Source: DATFVA01 sp963832355
Lineage (GTDB): Bacteria > Bacteroidota > Ignavibacteria > Ignavibacteriales > Ignavibacteriaceae
Length of the DNA stretch: 64,000 nucleotides
Assembly (NCBI GenBank): GCA_963832355.1
Contig: CAWHTX010000014.1
Coordinates: 372,001 to 436,000 of the forward strand
Reading direction: 5' to 3'
This document shows, one piece after another, positions 17,635-27,427 of the stretch. The first letter of the stretch is position 1. Every line of letters begins with the position of its first letter. Both the position numbers and the translations under genes were made by a program. Below the pieces are notes generated by a model. It was not told the DNA's origin and made no database searches. It worked only from the letters and a program-made list of their open reading frames with translations.

Positions 17635-19746
17635 ATGAAATATAAATTACTGTTTGTTTCCACAATTCTGCTTTTCTGTGCCTTTAAGTTTGATGGGGGG
17701 GATGACAAAAGGTTTAACAAAATCTTAAACGACGACAATTCCCATTACACCAATGTAGGCAACATCGGTTTAACAATTACTAACTTCGGTACCTATGGTC
17801 ACGGTTTTTCGCTATGGCCTGAACAGCCCAGCTGTGAATACCCGCTTGGGAGCGGTATCGAACATATTTTCGACGGAGGTTTATGGGTCGGAGGTTTTAC
17901 CAGTCTTGATTCAACAGGATCAAACCGTCAGGGACCGTTTGTAACTACCGGCGCTGTCGATGCTTCATCTGTTTCTGCCCGTGGAGGCGGATTTGAATTT
18001 ACCAATGCCCAGGGAAGTATGATGCTTGAAAGATCATCATTATCCGATTCAAGATATTATAATCCTAAAGCAATATCCCACCAGGATTTTGTCTGTGATT
18101 ATACCGATACAAACACAACATTACTTAACGGTGAAGTGATTGAAGGACATGATCCGCTTGGATTAACAGTTCACCAGGAAAGCTATGCGTGGAATTTCCC
18201 CTTCGCAGATTTCTTCGTTATTGTTAACTACACACTCAAGAATGTAACTAATAAATATATAGACAGTGTTTATGTCGGGTTATGGACGGATGCTGTTGTG
18301 AGAAATACCAAGATTACACCCCCGGGAGGTGCAAGTTTTTATAACAAAAGCGGGGACGGCTACAGTGATTCTATGCGAATCGCATATGAATTCGATGCAA
18401 CAGGCGATGTCGGGTTCACTGATAGTTATGTCGGTATTCAGTTTCTTGGTTCTACTCCTTCACTGGATAGTACCATAAATATCGGCGGGACTCCCTTGCC
18501 TTCAGTAAATTTTGTAAGCTGGCAGTTCAGGAATACTGATGACCCAAACTTTTTCTCTCCCCAGGATGATATTGAACGATATAGAAAGATGCAGGGTTAT
18601 TTTGGTGGTAATAACAGGTGGCTGGATGGTATAAATCCGCCAACGCTGAAATCACCTTCAAACCGTTCAGTGCTTATTACTTCAGGTCCATATAAATATA
18701 TTGCGCCCGGCGATTCAATAAATGTTGTATTCGCAATAGTATGTGCAAACAAGTACGGAAATGAACCGGCATCTTATGATACTGAAGAACAGAAAACTAT
18801 TCTTTATTCAAATGCAAGCTGGGCTCTGCGTGCTTATTATGGTGAAGATAGGAATCGTAACGGAATACTTGATGAAGGTGAGGATTTAGACGGCAACGGT
18901 AAAATTACAAGGTATATCCTTCCTGCACCGCCGATCTATCCTAATGTAAAGGTTGTTCCTGAGAACCAGAAGGTTACTGTCTACTGGGATAACAGGTCAC
19001 AAAATTCGATTGATCCAATCTCCGGGAAAAAAGATTTTGAAGGTTACCGATTATACCGGACTGAACCGGGATTTGATCTATCAGGGAAACAGGACATTTA
19101 CAACTCCCTTGTACTTATGGCTGAGTTCGACAGCACGGGCAACGCTTACGGTTTTAACAGCGGTTTTTCCGCTGTGGAACTACCAACCCCGGTAAGTTTT
19201 CCAGGCGATCCAAATAGTTATAATTACAAGTTTGTAATCGATCATCTGCTGAACGGCTGGCAATATATGTTTTCCGTAACTGCCTTTGACAAGGGTGATC
19301 CTGCAAATAATCTGGAGAGCCTTGAATCCGGTGCTCTTGCAAGTTTAAAGAAGGTGGTTCCGGGTACTTTACCTACCAGTGATAAAAATGTTGAGGTCGG
19401 AGTTTATCCGAATCCGTATTACAGCAATGCATACTGGGACGGTCCTTCCGAAAGACTTAGAAAGATCTATTTTTATAATCTGCCCGAAAGTTGTGAAATA
19501 ACAATTTATACTTTATCAGGTGATGTTGTTAAAAGAATTCATCACGATAAAAACAGCAATGGGTCTGATCTGAGGTGGTTCCAGCAGTACTCAAGTGATA
19601 ATACCCAGGTTCTCTCAGGCGGCGAAGAACCCTGGGATTTGATTACTGATCATGATCAGGCAATTGCGACAGGACTTTATCTGTTCTCCGTAAAGGATCT
19701 TTCGAACGGAGATATTAAACTTGGGAAATTTTTAATAGTTAAATAA
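17635..19746 (+). CDS. Large secreted protein with probable T9SS sorting domain
   Basis: The 703-residue protein starts with a hydrophobic signal peptide (MKYKLLFVSTILLFCAF). The first half contains no family I recognise: it has aromatic, Gly/Asn-rich beta-type sequence with DGGLWVGGFTS. About residue 400 there is a perfect EF-hand-like loop DRNRNGILDEGE followed by DLDGNGKI, probably calcium binding. A fibronectin-III-like section follows (about 440-570). The C-terminus (VYPNPYYSNAYW, then IYTLSGDVVKRI, ending GKFLIVK) resembles a type A T9SS sorting domain, although the usual NPFNP is NPYYS. Cell-surface or secreted localisation is inferred. It opens the exported-protein cluster and has its own promoter. 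Confidence 0.75.
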   Translation: MKYKLLFVSTILLFCAFKFDGGDDKRFNKILNDDNSHYTNVGNIGLTITNFGTYGHGFSLWPEQPSCEYPLGSGIEHIFDGGLWVGGFTSLDSTGSNRQGPFVTTGAVDASSVSARGGGFEFTNAQGSMMLERSSLSDSRYYNPKAISHQDFVCDYTDTNTTLLNGEVIEGHDPLGLTVHQESYAWNFPFADFFVIVNYTLKNVTNKYIDSVYVGLWTDAVVRNTKITPPGGASFYNKSGDGYSDSMRIAYEFDATGDVGFTDSYVGIQFLGSTPSLDSTINIGGTPLPSVNFVSWQFRNTDDPNFFSPQDDIERYRKMQGYFGGNNRWLDGINPPTLKSPSNRSVLITSGPYKYIAPGDSINVVFAIVCANKYGNEPASYDTEEQKTILYSNASWALRAYYGEDRNRNGILDEGEDLDGNGKITRYILPAPPIYPNVKVVPENQKVTVYWDNRSQNSIDPISGKKDFEGYRLYRTEPGFDLSGKQDIYNSLVLMAEFDSTGNAYGFNSGFSAVELPTPVSFPGDPNSYNYKFVIDHLLNGWQYMFSVTAFDKGDPANNLESLESGALASLKKVVPGTLPTSDKNVEVGVYPNPYYSNAYWDGPSERLRKIYFYNLPESCEITIYTLSGDVVKRIHHDKNSNGSDLRWFQQYSSDNTQVLSGGEEPWDLITDHDQAIATGLYLFSVKDLSNGDIKLGKFLIVK

Positions 19747-19757
19747 CGAGGTGTGCT

Positions 19758-21887
19758 ATGAAAAAAATGTTACTGTTTCTATTTCTGATGATGATTTCTG
19801 TGTCTGTATTTGCACAGACTTATCAGCACGTTACGATAAGGGATATTCAATATATAAATCAGGACACTCTGAGCAGTTGTGAAACTCAGTCTTATTTGGC
19901 AGGTGACACAGTTAATGTAACCGGAGTTGTAATGGTTGCACCCTACAGGGATGCAAATCCAGACAGCGGTACAACATTAATTGCAGGTGCGCCAGCATTA
20001 ATTCTCCAGGATACAGCCGATACAGAATGGTCCGGAATTCTCGTGAGATATCCTAATATGCCAACAGGAAATGCTTTCGGATTAATAGATACCGGTTATG
20101 TTGTCAATGTTACAGGTGTGGTTGTACCTTATTTTAATACTACCGAGCTTGATCTTATTGAATTTGAACCCTCGGGAGTTGTTGGATTTATGCAGAGGCC
20201 TCAACCGATACACCTCACTATGGATTCATTATCTGAAACCGGCAGTATACAAGGTTTATGTAAAGGTGCAAAATGGGAATCGATGTTTGTTCAGGTTGAC
20301 ACTGTCACAGCTTCTGTGGGCGGAATAGGAACGGGTTCTTATATCATTGCCGATGAGAATAATACTCAGGCCGTTATCGCAAATCAATCATCTTATTTCA
20401 GGAATGCTACCGTTCCTGTTCCAGGCACTATACTTAGTAAAGTGGTTGGTTATATTCAGAACAGAGATAATTACGGTTCTACATCATATGCAAATCTGAT
20501 TAACCCGTCTTATCCAGGTGATGTTACTGTAGCAGCATTTTCTCCTTCTATCAGCAACCTGGAACGTGATCCTGCTATCGTTGGATTCGGCGACGCAGTT
20601 ACTGTCTCAGCAGATATCATTGATCATGATGGTTCTATAGCTTCTGCTAAATTATATTACAGAAAGAACTCAGGAGCGGATGTTGAACTCACAATGAACA
20701 ATACAAGCGGTGACACCTGGTCGGCTGTTCTACCTGCACAGCCTGACTCATGTGTGATGAGTTATTTTGTTTGGGCTCAGGATAATTCAGGTTTGGAAAG
20801 CGTGTACCCTGCCGATACAGCCAGGAGCAGATATTTCTACCTTGTACTGCCGGACAGAGATTTGAATATAAGAGACATTCAATACAGTCCTTTTGGCGGC
20901 GGATACAGCGGCTTTTCCGGTTATGAGGTTACAGTTACGGGAACTGTTACAGCTGATACTACCGATATTAATGGAAACCAAAACAATGGTACAGGAACGT
21001 TAACAGGTCCGCAGGTATTCATTCAGGATGGTCAGGGTCCCTGGAGTGGCATAAATATTAATGGAACTGAGGTTCTCAACTTAAACCGAGGAGATAATGT
21101 AACTGTTACAGGAACTGTCGGTGAAAGCAATGGACTGACACAGATAGCAGGAATTGACGGCAGTTCAAACATCACTGTTAATTCAACTGGAAATACTATA
21201 CCCCCGGCTGAAGTTCTTCAAACTTCTGTGATCGATCAGAAAACAAACGGAACAATAGATGCTGAACAATGGGAAGGTGTACTAGTAAAATATTCAAATC
21301 TTACAGTAACTGACGAAAATGCTGATGGTGATCCCGGGCCTGATGAAGGTAGTGGTCATAATAGAAATTTTGGCGATATACTTGTAGCTGATATGAGTGG
21401 TTCGAACACACGTATAGATCTTCAGCACGGAAATAATGATTATCATAACTTCTGGTCTCCGGGATTAGACACTCTTCCCATTTACATTGTTCAAGGTTCA
21501 ACTTTTGAATCTGTAACTGGTATACTTAATTACTCGTTTTCTAATTATAAATTAACTCCAAGAAAAAGCAATGATTTTGCTGGATTTATTTCTGATGTAG
21601 AAGATAATATTGATCCTCAGCCAACAGCTTACCAGTTAAATCAGAATTATCCTAATCCGTTTAATCCAAGTACTGTTATTTCCTATTCGATTCCTAAGGC
21701 TGGACAGGTTACAGTTAAAGTATATAACACGCTTGGTCAGGAAGTGCAGACCCTGGTTAACCAATTCCAGAATCCTGGTAATCACCAGGTCAGCTTTAAC
21801 GGAAGCTCTTTAAGTTCAGGAGTATATTTTTACAGAATTAACTCCGAAAACTTCAATATGGTAAGGAAAATGGTTCTGTTGAAGTAA
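19758..21887 (+). CDS. Secreted protein with OB-fold-like domains and T9SS sorting domain
   Basis: The 709-residue protein has a signal peptide (about 20 residues, cleavage near VFA-QTY). Two OB-fold-like regions open with similar sequence: VTIRDIQYIN...TVNVTGVV (about 25-190) and LNIRDIQYSP...VTVTGTVTADTT (about 370-480). An Ig-like region with DPAIVGFGDAVTVSADIIDHDG lies between them (about 265-360). The C-terminus is a canonical type A sorting domain with NQNYPNPFNPSTVISYSIP near residue 630 and final VRKMVLLK. OB-folds of this kind occur in secreted nucleases and in the PLD-fold protein eight kilobases downstream, but no catalytic domain is visible here. Export across the outer membrane by T9SS is well supported; function is unknown. 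Confidence 0.82.
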   Translation: MKKMLLFLFLMMISVSVFAQTYQHVTIRDIQYINQDTLSSCETQSYLAGDTVNVTGVVMVAPYRDANPDSGTTLIAGAPALILQDTADTEWSGILVRYPNMPTGNAFGLIDTGYVVNVTGVVVPYFNTTELDLIEFEPSGVVGFMQRPQPIHLTMDSLSETGSIQGLCKGAKWESMFVQVDTVTASVGGIGTGSYIIADENNTQAVIANQSSYFRNATVPVPGTILSKVVGYIQNRDNYGSTSYANLINPSYPGDVTVAAFSPSISNLERDPAIVGFGDAVTVSADIIDHDGSIASAKLYYRKNSGADVELTMNNTSGDTWSAVLPAQPDSCVMSYFVWAQDNSGLESVYPADTARSRYFYLVLPDRDLNIRDIQYSPFGGGYSGFSGYEVTVTGTVTADTTDINGNQNNGTGTLTGPQVFIQDGQGPWSGININGTEVLNLNRGDNVTVTGTVGESNGLTQIAGIDGSSNITVNSTGNTIPPAEVLQTSVIDQKTNGTIDAEQWEGVLVKYSNLTVTDENADGDPGPDEGSGHNRNFGDILVADMSGSNTRIDLQHGNNDYHNFWSPGLDTLPIYIVQGSTFESVTGILNYSFSNYKLTPRKSNDFAGFISDVEDNIDPQPTAYQLNQNYPNPFNPSTVISYSIPKAGQVTVKVYNTLGQEVQTLVNQFQNPGNHQVSFNGSSLSSGVYFYRINSENFNMVRKMVLLK

Positions 21888-21897
21888 TGATATTTTC

Positions 21898-21944
21898 CCG
21901 GTTAGTTGTTGAACCTGATATGTGTATTTCAAGCAACTAACCGG
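21898..21944 (+). terminator. Strong hairpin after the OB-fold gene
   Basis: A perfect 11-bp inverted repeat (CCGGTTAGTTG at 21898-21908, CAACTAACCGG at 21934-21944) encloses a 25-nt loop, just after the stop at 21887. There is no T tract, so it may be a processing or factor-dependent termination site separating this gene from the coupled operon that follows. Confidence 0.45.
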
Positions 21945-22035
21945 AACTCTTTAATGGTGAAAAATTTCTTGCCCCGGGTTCTTCACTAATATATACAAAC
22001 TGATCCGGGTATTATTTTTTCAAAGTTTGACTATA

Positions 22036-23613
22036 ATGAATTCAACCTATAAAATAATTCTTCTGCTTATCCTTGGAACTCTTTTTCTGAGCTGCCATGA
22101 GACACTTGTTGACAATCCCATCGGTAACAAATCCCCTGATACATTTATTTCTCTTTTCCCTGACAGTACCATAGCCCAGCAGAAAAGCAGACTGAAAGTA
22201 AGCTGGTGGGGTGATGATCCTGACGGACTAATTGTTGGTTACTACTTTAAATGGGAAGGACTGGATACTGCCTGGACCTTTACTACAAGAACAGACAGTG
22301 TATTCAGTTTACCAATAGGAACTTCAGATACTACATATAATTTCTTGGTATCCGCAGTGGATAACTCCGGTAACGGAACATACGATAACCAGGTGATTCA
22401 AAATAATATTAATTACGGGCCTGAGCCATTTGTAGATCGAAACGGTAACGGGCAATACGATAGCGGCGAAAAATTTTACGATATCGGTGTTATTGATGCG
22501 TCACCGGCTAGTCTGGATTTTCCCATAAAGAATTCTCCGCCTGAGGTTTCCTGGAATCCCTTAACGGTTATTCCCGACACCTCCTTTCCTGTGATGACTT
22601 TTGCGTGGAATTCCGACGACCTGGATGGTGCTGAAACCATCGTTAATATTAACATTTCATTAAATGACACCACAAATTTTGTTGCGCTTGATGGAAACGT
22701 GAATCTGATAACTCTTCGTCCGGTTAATTTGAGTTCATCCACTCCGGAAATGGAAATTCTTATTAATGGTTCCGAGTCAAACATTTTTCCCGACAGGCTC
22801 CAGGGTATCACATTGAATGATACAAACAGAATTTATATCCAGGCTAAAGATCTTTCAGGAGCATATTCAAAAATGATCTCTCTGCCGGATTCAGGTCATT
22901 CCTGGTATGTCAAAAAACCAAACGGTAATATGTTGATTGTGGATGATTTTCCGACAATAAACAACCAGATAACCTCATTTTACAATAATGCTTTTAACTC
23001 AATAGGAGGCGGAGCATTAGCAGGCAAATTTGAAGTATATGATTTTCAGAAAACACCCCTGCCGTTTCAGAATGTTACTTTTCCGCAGACGATCAAGCTG
23101 TTTAAATATCTCTACTGGTATTCAAATTCAACTCCGCATCTGTCATTATTAAGCCTCGTTACAAATAACTTTATCGATCCTAACGGACACAAGGGGAAGA
23201 TAATGTTTTCGATGACATTTGCAGATTCTTCAGCAGATTTTGCAGTGGATGCGCCAACGTTGAGATTATTTCTACCAATCGACTCACTTGGTCAGAGAAG
23301 GAGCATTCCGTTTATTATCTCACCGGCCGATATCACTCCTATTGAACCGGGAACTCAATATCCGGCATTACGAACTACCGAAACACTTGGAAGCGTAAGA
23401 ACTTTTTATTCTGCTTCTACAGCCCAGACCGTGTACAATATTATTGGAAACGGTCCTCCCGGAGTAAACGTTGACGGACCTATTGCATTAATAAATAATG
23501 ACAAGAGATTATTTTTTATAGGCGTTCCTCTGCATATCGCTAACGGTGGCAGTATGAATGTTAATCAACTTCTGGAAAAAGTATTTTTTGATGAATTTGA
23601 GTTAGTACCATGA
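22036..23613 (+). CDS. Surface lipoprotein, first gene of a coupled outer-membrane operon
   Basis: I start at the ATG at 22036 (525 residues) rather than an in-frame TTG nine bases upstream. The N-terminus has a lipobox, LGTLFLSC, so the mature protein should be lipid-anchored at the cysteine. Residues about 40-130 look like a fibronectin-III or Ig domain (WWGDDPDGLIVGYYFKWEG). A perfect EF-hand-like loop DRNGNGQYDSGE follows. The C-terminal half has no recognised family, with LIVDDFPTINNQ and a region rich in hydrophobic and aromatic residues. The stop overlaps the start of the TonB receptor (ATGA), which makes this a likely surface partner of that receptor. It is not a SusD homologue as far as I can see. 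Confidence 0.78.
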   Translation: MNSTYKIILLLILGTLFLSCHETLVDNPIGNKSPDTFISLFPDSTIAQQKSRLKVSWWGDDPDGLIVGYYFKWEGLDTAWTFTTRTDSVFSLPIGTSDTTYNFLVSAVDNSGNGTYDNQVIQNNINYGPEPFVDRNGNGQYDSGEKFYDIGVIDASPASLDFPIKNSPPEVSWNPLTVIPDTSFPVMTFAWNSDDLDGAETIVNINISLNDTTNFVALDGNVNLITLRPVNLSSSTPEMEILINGSESNIFPDRLQGITLNDTNRIYIQAKDLSGAYSKMISLPDSGHSWYVKKPNGNMLIVDDFPTINNQITSFYNNAFNSIGGGALAGKFEVYDFQKTPLPFQNVTFPQTIKLFKYLYWYSNSTPHLSLLSLVTNNFIDPNGHKGKIMFSMTFADSSADFAVDAPTLRLFLPIDSLGQRRSIPFIISPADITPIEPGTQYPALRTTETLGSVRTFYSASTAQTVYNIIGNGPPGVNVDGPIALINNDKRLFFIGVPLHIANGGSMNVNQLLEKVFFDEFELVP

Positions 23614-26447
23614 TATCCTTTTTACAGCTAAAAAATAAATCAGTATTCTTTTTTCTGATCTTAATTCTGTTCGGAAATGCTTTTGTTTATGGTCAGGGTA
23701 AGGGCAACCTGATCGGGCAGGTTACTGATGCCAAAACGGGCGAAGAACTTCCCGGGGTTAACATAATTTTGAAAGGTACTTACTATGGTGCCGCTACGGA
23801 TATAAACGGAAAGTTCAGAATAAACGGAATTTCGGATGGTGAATACAATATCCAGATATCGCTTATCGGGTATAAGAAAGTGGAGTATACAGGTTATGAA
23901 ATTTCGGCGAATAAAACGAAGGAACTGAATGTTAAGCTTGAAGAAACTGTTTTAAGCCTTGGGCAGGATGTTGTTGTGGTTGGAGAAAAACCTCTTATGG
24001 ATGTTGAAGAAACCCAAAGCAAAAAAAGTATTTCCAAAGAAGACATTGAAAAATCGATTGTAGAAAACATTACAGATGTTGTAACCCAGCAGGCTGGTGT
24101 TGTAAAAACAGATAATACTATTCATATACGGGGAGGAAGATCCTATGAGAATGCTTTTCTCCTGGATGGAGTGAATGTACAGGATCCTTTGTCGGGAACC
24201 GGGTTCGGACTTGAACTCAGCGCCAATGCTATAGAAGAAGTTGAGGTGATCACCGGCGGATTTAATGCTGAATACGGACAGGCAACCTCAGGTGTTGTAA
24301 ACGTGAAAACACGTGAAGGCAGTGACAGGTACAGCGGCTATGTTTCCTATAAAAGGGATAACCTCGGTAATCCCGAATCAAACCATGTTTTTAATATCAA
24401 TATTGCTGAAGCAAATCTCAGCGGGCCTGAACCGATAACATCCACAATTCTGCCGGCCCTGGGCATAAAGATTCCCGGAGAAATGTCATTCTTCGGCAGC
24501 TTCCACGCGGGATTCAGTGATGGTATTACGCAGGGTTACTACAAACCGACGGCAAAGCAGCTTTACTCTTCAACCTTCGGTGGAACGAGGTTTGCACCCG
24601 AAGCGGAAAACAGCTGGTTCTGGCTCGGTAAACTCTCTTACAAATTTACTCCGACCCTCAAATTCGTATACTCATACAACCAGTCTGTTGATATAAACCA
24701 GAATTCTCAGTCATTGCAGACAAATCTTGAGTATGTGGAACCAAGTCCCGGATATCAGTATACATTTCAGAATATCCTCGACCAGGCAAATACCTTTACT
24801 CACAACAATGAGTATCATTCATTTACGATGACCCATACTTTAAATGCAAAGACTTTTTATGAACTGAAGTTAAACCATTTTTATACTAACCTGAGAGCAG
24901 ATGCCAACGGAAATAAATGGAATCAGTATACAGAGCCTCAGGATATTGTCAACTTTCCTATTGAATATTATAATCAGAACAGGGATACAGTTGGTGTCAT
25001 TCCCGGTGATGGGTTCTGGGACGTCGGCAATCCTTCTACCTGGCGTGACCACTTTTTTAGTGAAACGTCAGTAAAAGGCGATCTCACAAGCTTCTTTGAT
25101 GAAAAGAATAAATTCAAAGCGGGATTCAACCTTCAGTTCCAGGATATGCAGGTTGTAGACATATATAAGCCATGGGTTGGTACCCTTGGTTTAAATAATG
25201 ATATATACAGGGTCTTTCCTGCCCAGGGAGCATTTTATGCTCAGGATAATATTAACTTCAGCGGAATGATCTTAAACTTCGGACTTCGATTGGATTACTG
25301 GTTCCCGGGTAAATACGTTGACGATGCAGTAAAAAATCCGGACGTCGTAACCATACCAGATGAAATCCGTCAGCGCTATGAGGATGATACATTCTCCTGG
25401 TTCGGAGGAAGAAGGTATAAGGCAAGATTGAGTCCCAGACTCGGTATCTCACACCCGGTGTCAGATAACCAGACACTATTCTTTTCTTATGGTCATTTCA
25501 GTAAATGGCCGAATCCCCAGTTTGTATATGCAAAGTTGAACCCGTTAAATGCTCAGTCGTCATTTCAGAAGTTCGGGAATCCTGACCTGAATCCTGAAAC
25601 AACAGTGGCTTATGAACTTGGACTGAAGACTCAGTTTTCTAATGATGATGTTTTAACTGTAACAGCGTACTACAAAGATATATTTGACTACGTAACTACC
25701 CGGACTGCCAAAATAAGTTCTGCACGTTTTGCGACAAAGAGTTTTATAACCTACGTCAATTCAGATTATGCAAGGTCACGCGGTCTCGAAATTGAATACA
25801 AAAAAAGAGTAAACAAATGGTTTACCGGAGATGCTTCTGCATCCTATGCTATCGTAACAGGAAAGAGTTCATCTCCGGATGAAGGAGTGCTTGTTGCAGA
25901 GGGAACCCTGAATGAGAATATTAAAGAATCCTATCTCTCGTGGGACAGACCATTAACTATAAATGTTACCACAAATTTTTATGTGGAAAAGGATAATGCT
26001 CTCTTCGGTTTTGGGAACGGCATACTGGACGATTATAATTTTTATGTGCGCCTGTTCTATGAATCAGGTAAGAGATATACGCCTGCAGTGTTTACCGGAA
26101 GTTATAATGTCGATGGAAGACCTGAGTATGATTATATACAGAATGACAGGTATACCAAAATTGGTGCTGACTGGTTCTGGGTCGACCTTAATTTTGAAAA
26201 ATATATTGATCTAAGCGGCCTTCAGTTCTCGGTCTCGGTTGAAGTTAATAATTTATTTGACACAAAAAATTCGGCCATTATAAATCCTGTAACCGGTGAA
26301 GCCTATGAAGCAGGTGACAATGTCCCGATATCATGGAATGATCCCCGGTACCCGGATTTACAGGCTCCTATTTCTCCTTATCCTTTTAATCCAGCAAGAT
26401 ACTTAACCAGACGAAATGTGAAACTTGGTGTCAGTCTGAGGTTTTAA
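23610..26447 (+). CDS. TonB-dependent outer-membrane receptor
   Basis: The 945-residue protein has a signal peptide (to about 28, before QGKGN). A CarboxypepD_reg-like domain follows (about 30-115, LIGQVTDAKTGEELPGVNI). The plug domain (about 130-240) contains IHIRGGRSYENAFLLDGVNV and AEYGQATSGVVNVKTREG. A long beta-barrel ends in the outer-membrane signature VKLGVSLRF with a terminal Phe. It should import or export a ligand through the outer membrane using TonB-ExbBD energy. Its ATG overlaps the stop of the upstream lipoprotein by 4 bp and the next gene starts 2 bp after its stop. The operon lacks susD, so this is unlikely to be a standard glycan utilisation locus. The ligand is unknown. Confidence 0.93.
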   Translation: MISFLQLKNKSVFFFLILILFGNAFVYGQGKGNLIGQVTDAKTGEELPGVNIILKGTYYGAATDINGKFRINGISDGEYNIQISLIGYKKVEYTGYEISANKTKELNVKLEETVLSLGQDVVVVGEKPLMDVEETQSKKSISKEDIEKSIVENITDVVTQQAGVVKTDNTIHIRGGRSYENAFLLDGVNVQDPLSGTGFGLELSANAIEEVEVITGGFNAEYGQATSGVVNVKTREGSDRYSGYVSYKRDNLGNPESNHVFNINIAEANLSGPEPITSTILPALGIKIPGEMSFFGSFHAGFSDGITQGYYKPTAKQLYSSTFGGTRFAPEAENSWFWLGKLSYKFTPTLKFVYSYNQSVDINQNSQSLQTNLEYVEPSPGYQYTFQNILDQANTFTHNNEYHSFTMTHTLNAKTFYELKLNHFYTNLRADANGNKWNQYTEPQDIVNFPIEYYNQNRDTVGVIPGDGFWDVGNPSTWRDHFFSETSVKGDLTSFFDEKNKFKAGFNLQFQDMQVVDIYKPWVGTLGLNNDIYRVFPAQGAFYAQDNINFSGMILNFGLRLDYWFPGKYVDDAVKNPDVVTIPDEIRQRYEDDTFSWFGGRRYKARLSPRLGISHPVSDNQTLFFSYGHFSKWPNPQFVYAKLNPLNAQSSFQKFGNPDLNPETTVAYELGLKTQFSNDDVLTVTAYYKDIFDYVTTRTAKISSARFATKSFITYVNSDYARSRGLEIEYKKRVNKWFTGDASASYAIVTGKSSSPDEGVLVAEGTLNENIKESYLSWDRPLTINVTTNFYVEKDNALFGFGNGILDDYNFYVRLFYESGKRYTPAVFTGSYNVDGRPEYDYIQNDRYTKIGADWFWVDLNFEKYIDLSGLQFSVSVEVNNLFDTKNSAIINPVTGEAYEAGDNVPISWNDPRYPDLQAPISPYPFNPARYLTRRNVKLGVSLRF

Positions 26448-26449
26448 TA

Positions 26450-27427
26450 ATGAAAAAAGCAATACTTATACTATTTCTACTTACAAGTTTTTTTGAAGCA
26501 AGAGCTCAGTTATTTCCTGTGCTTGGTGGTCAGCGTGCGGGAATATCCACCGCACAATTCCTGAAGATTGGAGTCGGAGGGCGGGCCTCAGCACTCGGGG
26601 ATGCATTTGTTGCAATGGCAAATGATGCATCCGCATTATACTGGAATCCGGCCGGATTATCACAGTTCGATGATAATGAAATATTCTTCTCACATAACGA
26701 ATGGGTGGCAGATATAAGCCATGATTTTATCGGGGCAGTTTACCATCTCGATGCTAACAATTCTTTTGGAGTGGCGCTGACATCTTTATCAATGAAAGAT
26801 ATGCCGGTTACTACTGAATATGCTCCTTTTGGAACAGGTGAATATTTTGGTTTCGGCGACCTGGCTGTGGCAGTTACTTATTCAAGAAAGATGACAGACC
26901 AGTTCAGCTTCGGCGGAACAGTAAAGTATATAGAGGAAACACTTGATAAGCTGAAAATGCGCGGAGTTATGATAGACCTGGGTACTTATTACTGGACAGG
27001 ATTAGGTACTACCCGTTTTGCAGTGACAGTTTCTAACTTTGGAAACCAGCTGGCTCCTGATGGAGATGTGGTACTGGTCGGGAAAAGGAAAGTCTCTGAT
27101 TGGCAGTCGTTTTCACCTCCAACTGTATTCCGGATAGGATTTGCGTTTGAACCATATGAAGATGATATGAATAAAATAACCACAGCGATCCAGCTCAATC
27201 ATCCTAATGATAATAGTGAGAACGTATCTACGGGATTGGAATATACCTGGAAGCAGATGTTCTTCCTCCGTGGAGGATATAAGTTCAATGTGGATGAACA
27301 AAATTATACTTTTGGAGCAGGCTTAAAGGTACCGATATCCATTGCACAGTTTACGTTTGATTATGCCTATTCTAATTTTTCAAGATTAGGCTCTGCTCAC
27401 AGATTTTCAATTATACTCGGTTTATGA
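26450..27427 (+). CDS. PorV/PorQ-family outer-membrane protein
   Basis: The 325-residue protein has a signal peptide (to about ARAQ) followed by the hallmark of this family: FLKIGVGGRASALGDAFVAMANDASALYWNPAGLS (about residues 36-70). The remainder reads as amphipathic beta-strands and ends FSIILGL. PorV is an outer-membrane shuttle that carries T9SS cargo to the attachment complex. Related paralogues are frequent in Ignavibacteria. Its position between a TonB receptor and two exported proteins, one with a T9SS signal, supports a role in secretion or surface anchoring of the operon products (inference). Its stop overlaps the next start (ATGA). Confidence 0.85.
   Translation: MKKAILILFLLTSFFEARAQLFPVLGGQRAGISTAQFLKIGVGGRASALGDAFVAMANDASALYWNPAGLSQFDDNEIFFSHNEWVADISHDFIGAVYHLDANNSFGVALTSLSMKDMPVTTEYAPFGTGEYFGFGDLAVAVTYSRKMTDQFSFGGTVKYIEETLDKLKMRGVMIDLGTYYWTGLGTTRFAVTVSNFGNQLAPDGDVVLVGKRKVSDWQSFSPPTVFRIGFAFEPYEDDMNKITTAIQLNHPNDNSENVSTGLEYTWKQMFFLRGGYKFNVDEQNYTFGAGLKVPISIAQFTFDYAYSNFSRLGSAHRFSIILGL

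Noticed and set aside
22027..22035. TTG start three codons upstream of the lipoprotein ATG
   Set aside because: The ATG at 22036 gives a normal signal peptide and lipobox spacing; the TTG offers no better ribosome binding site.
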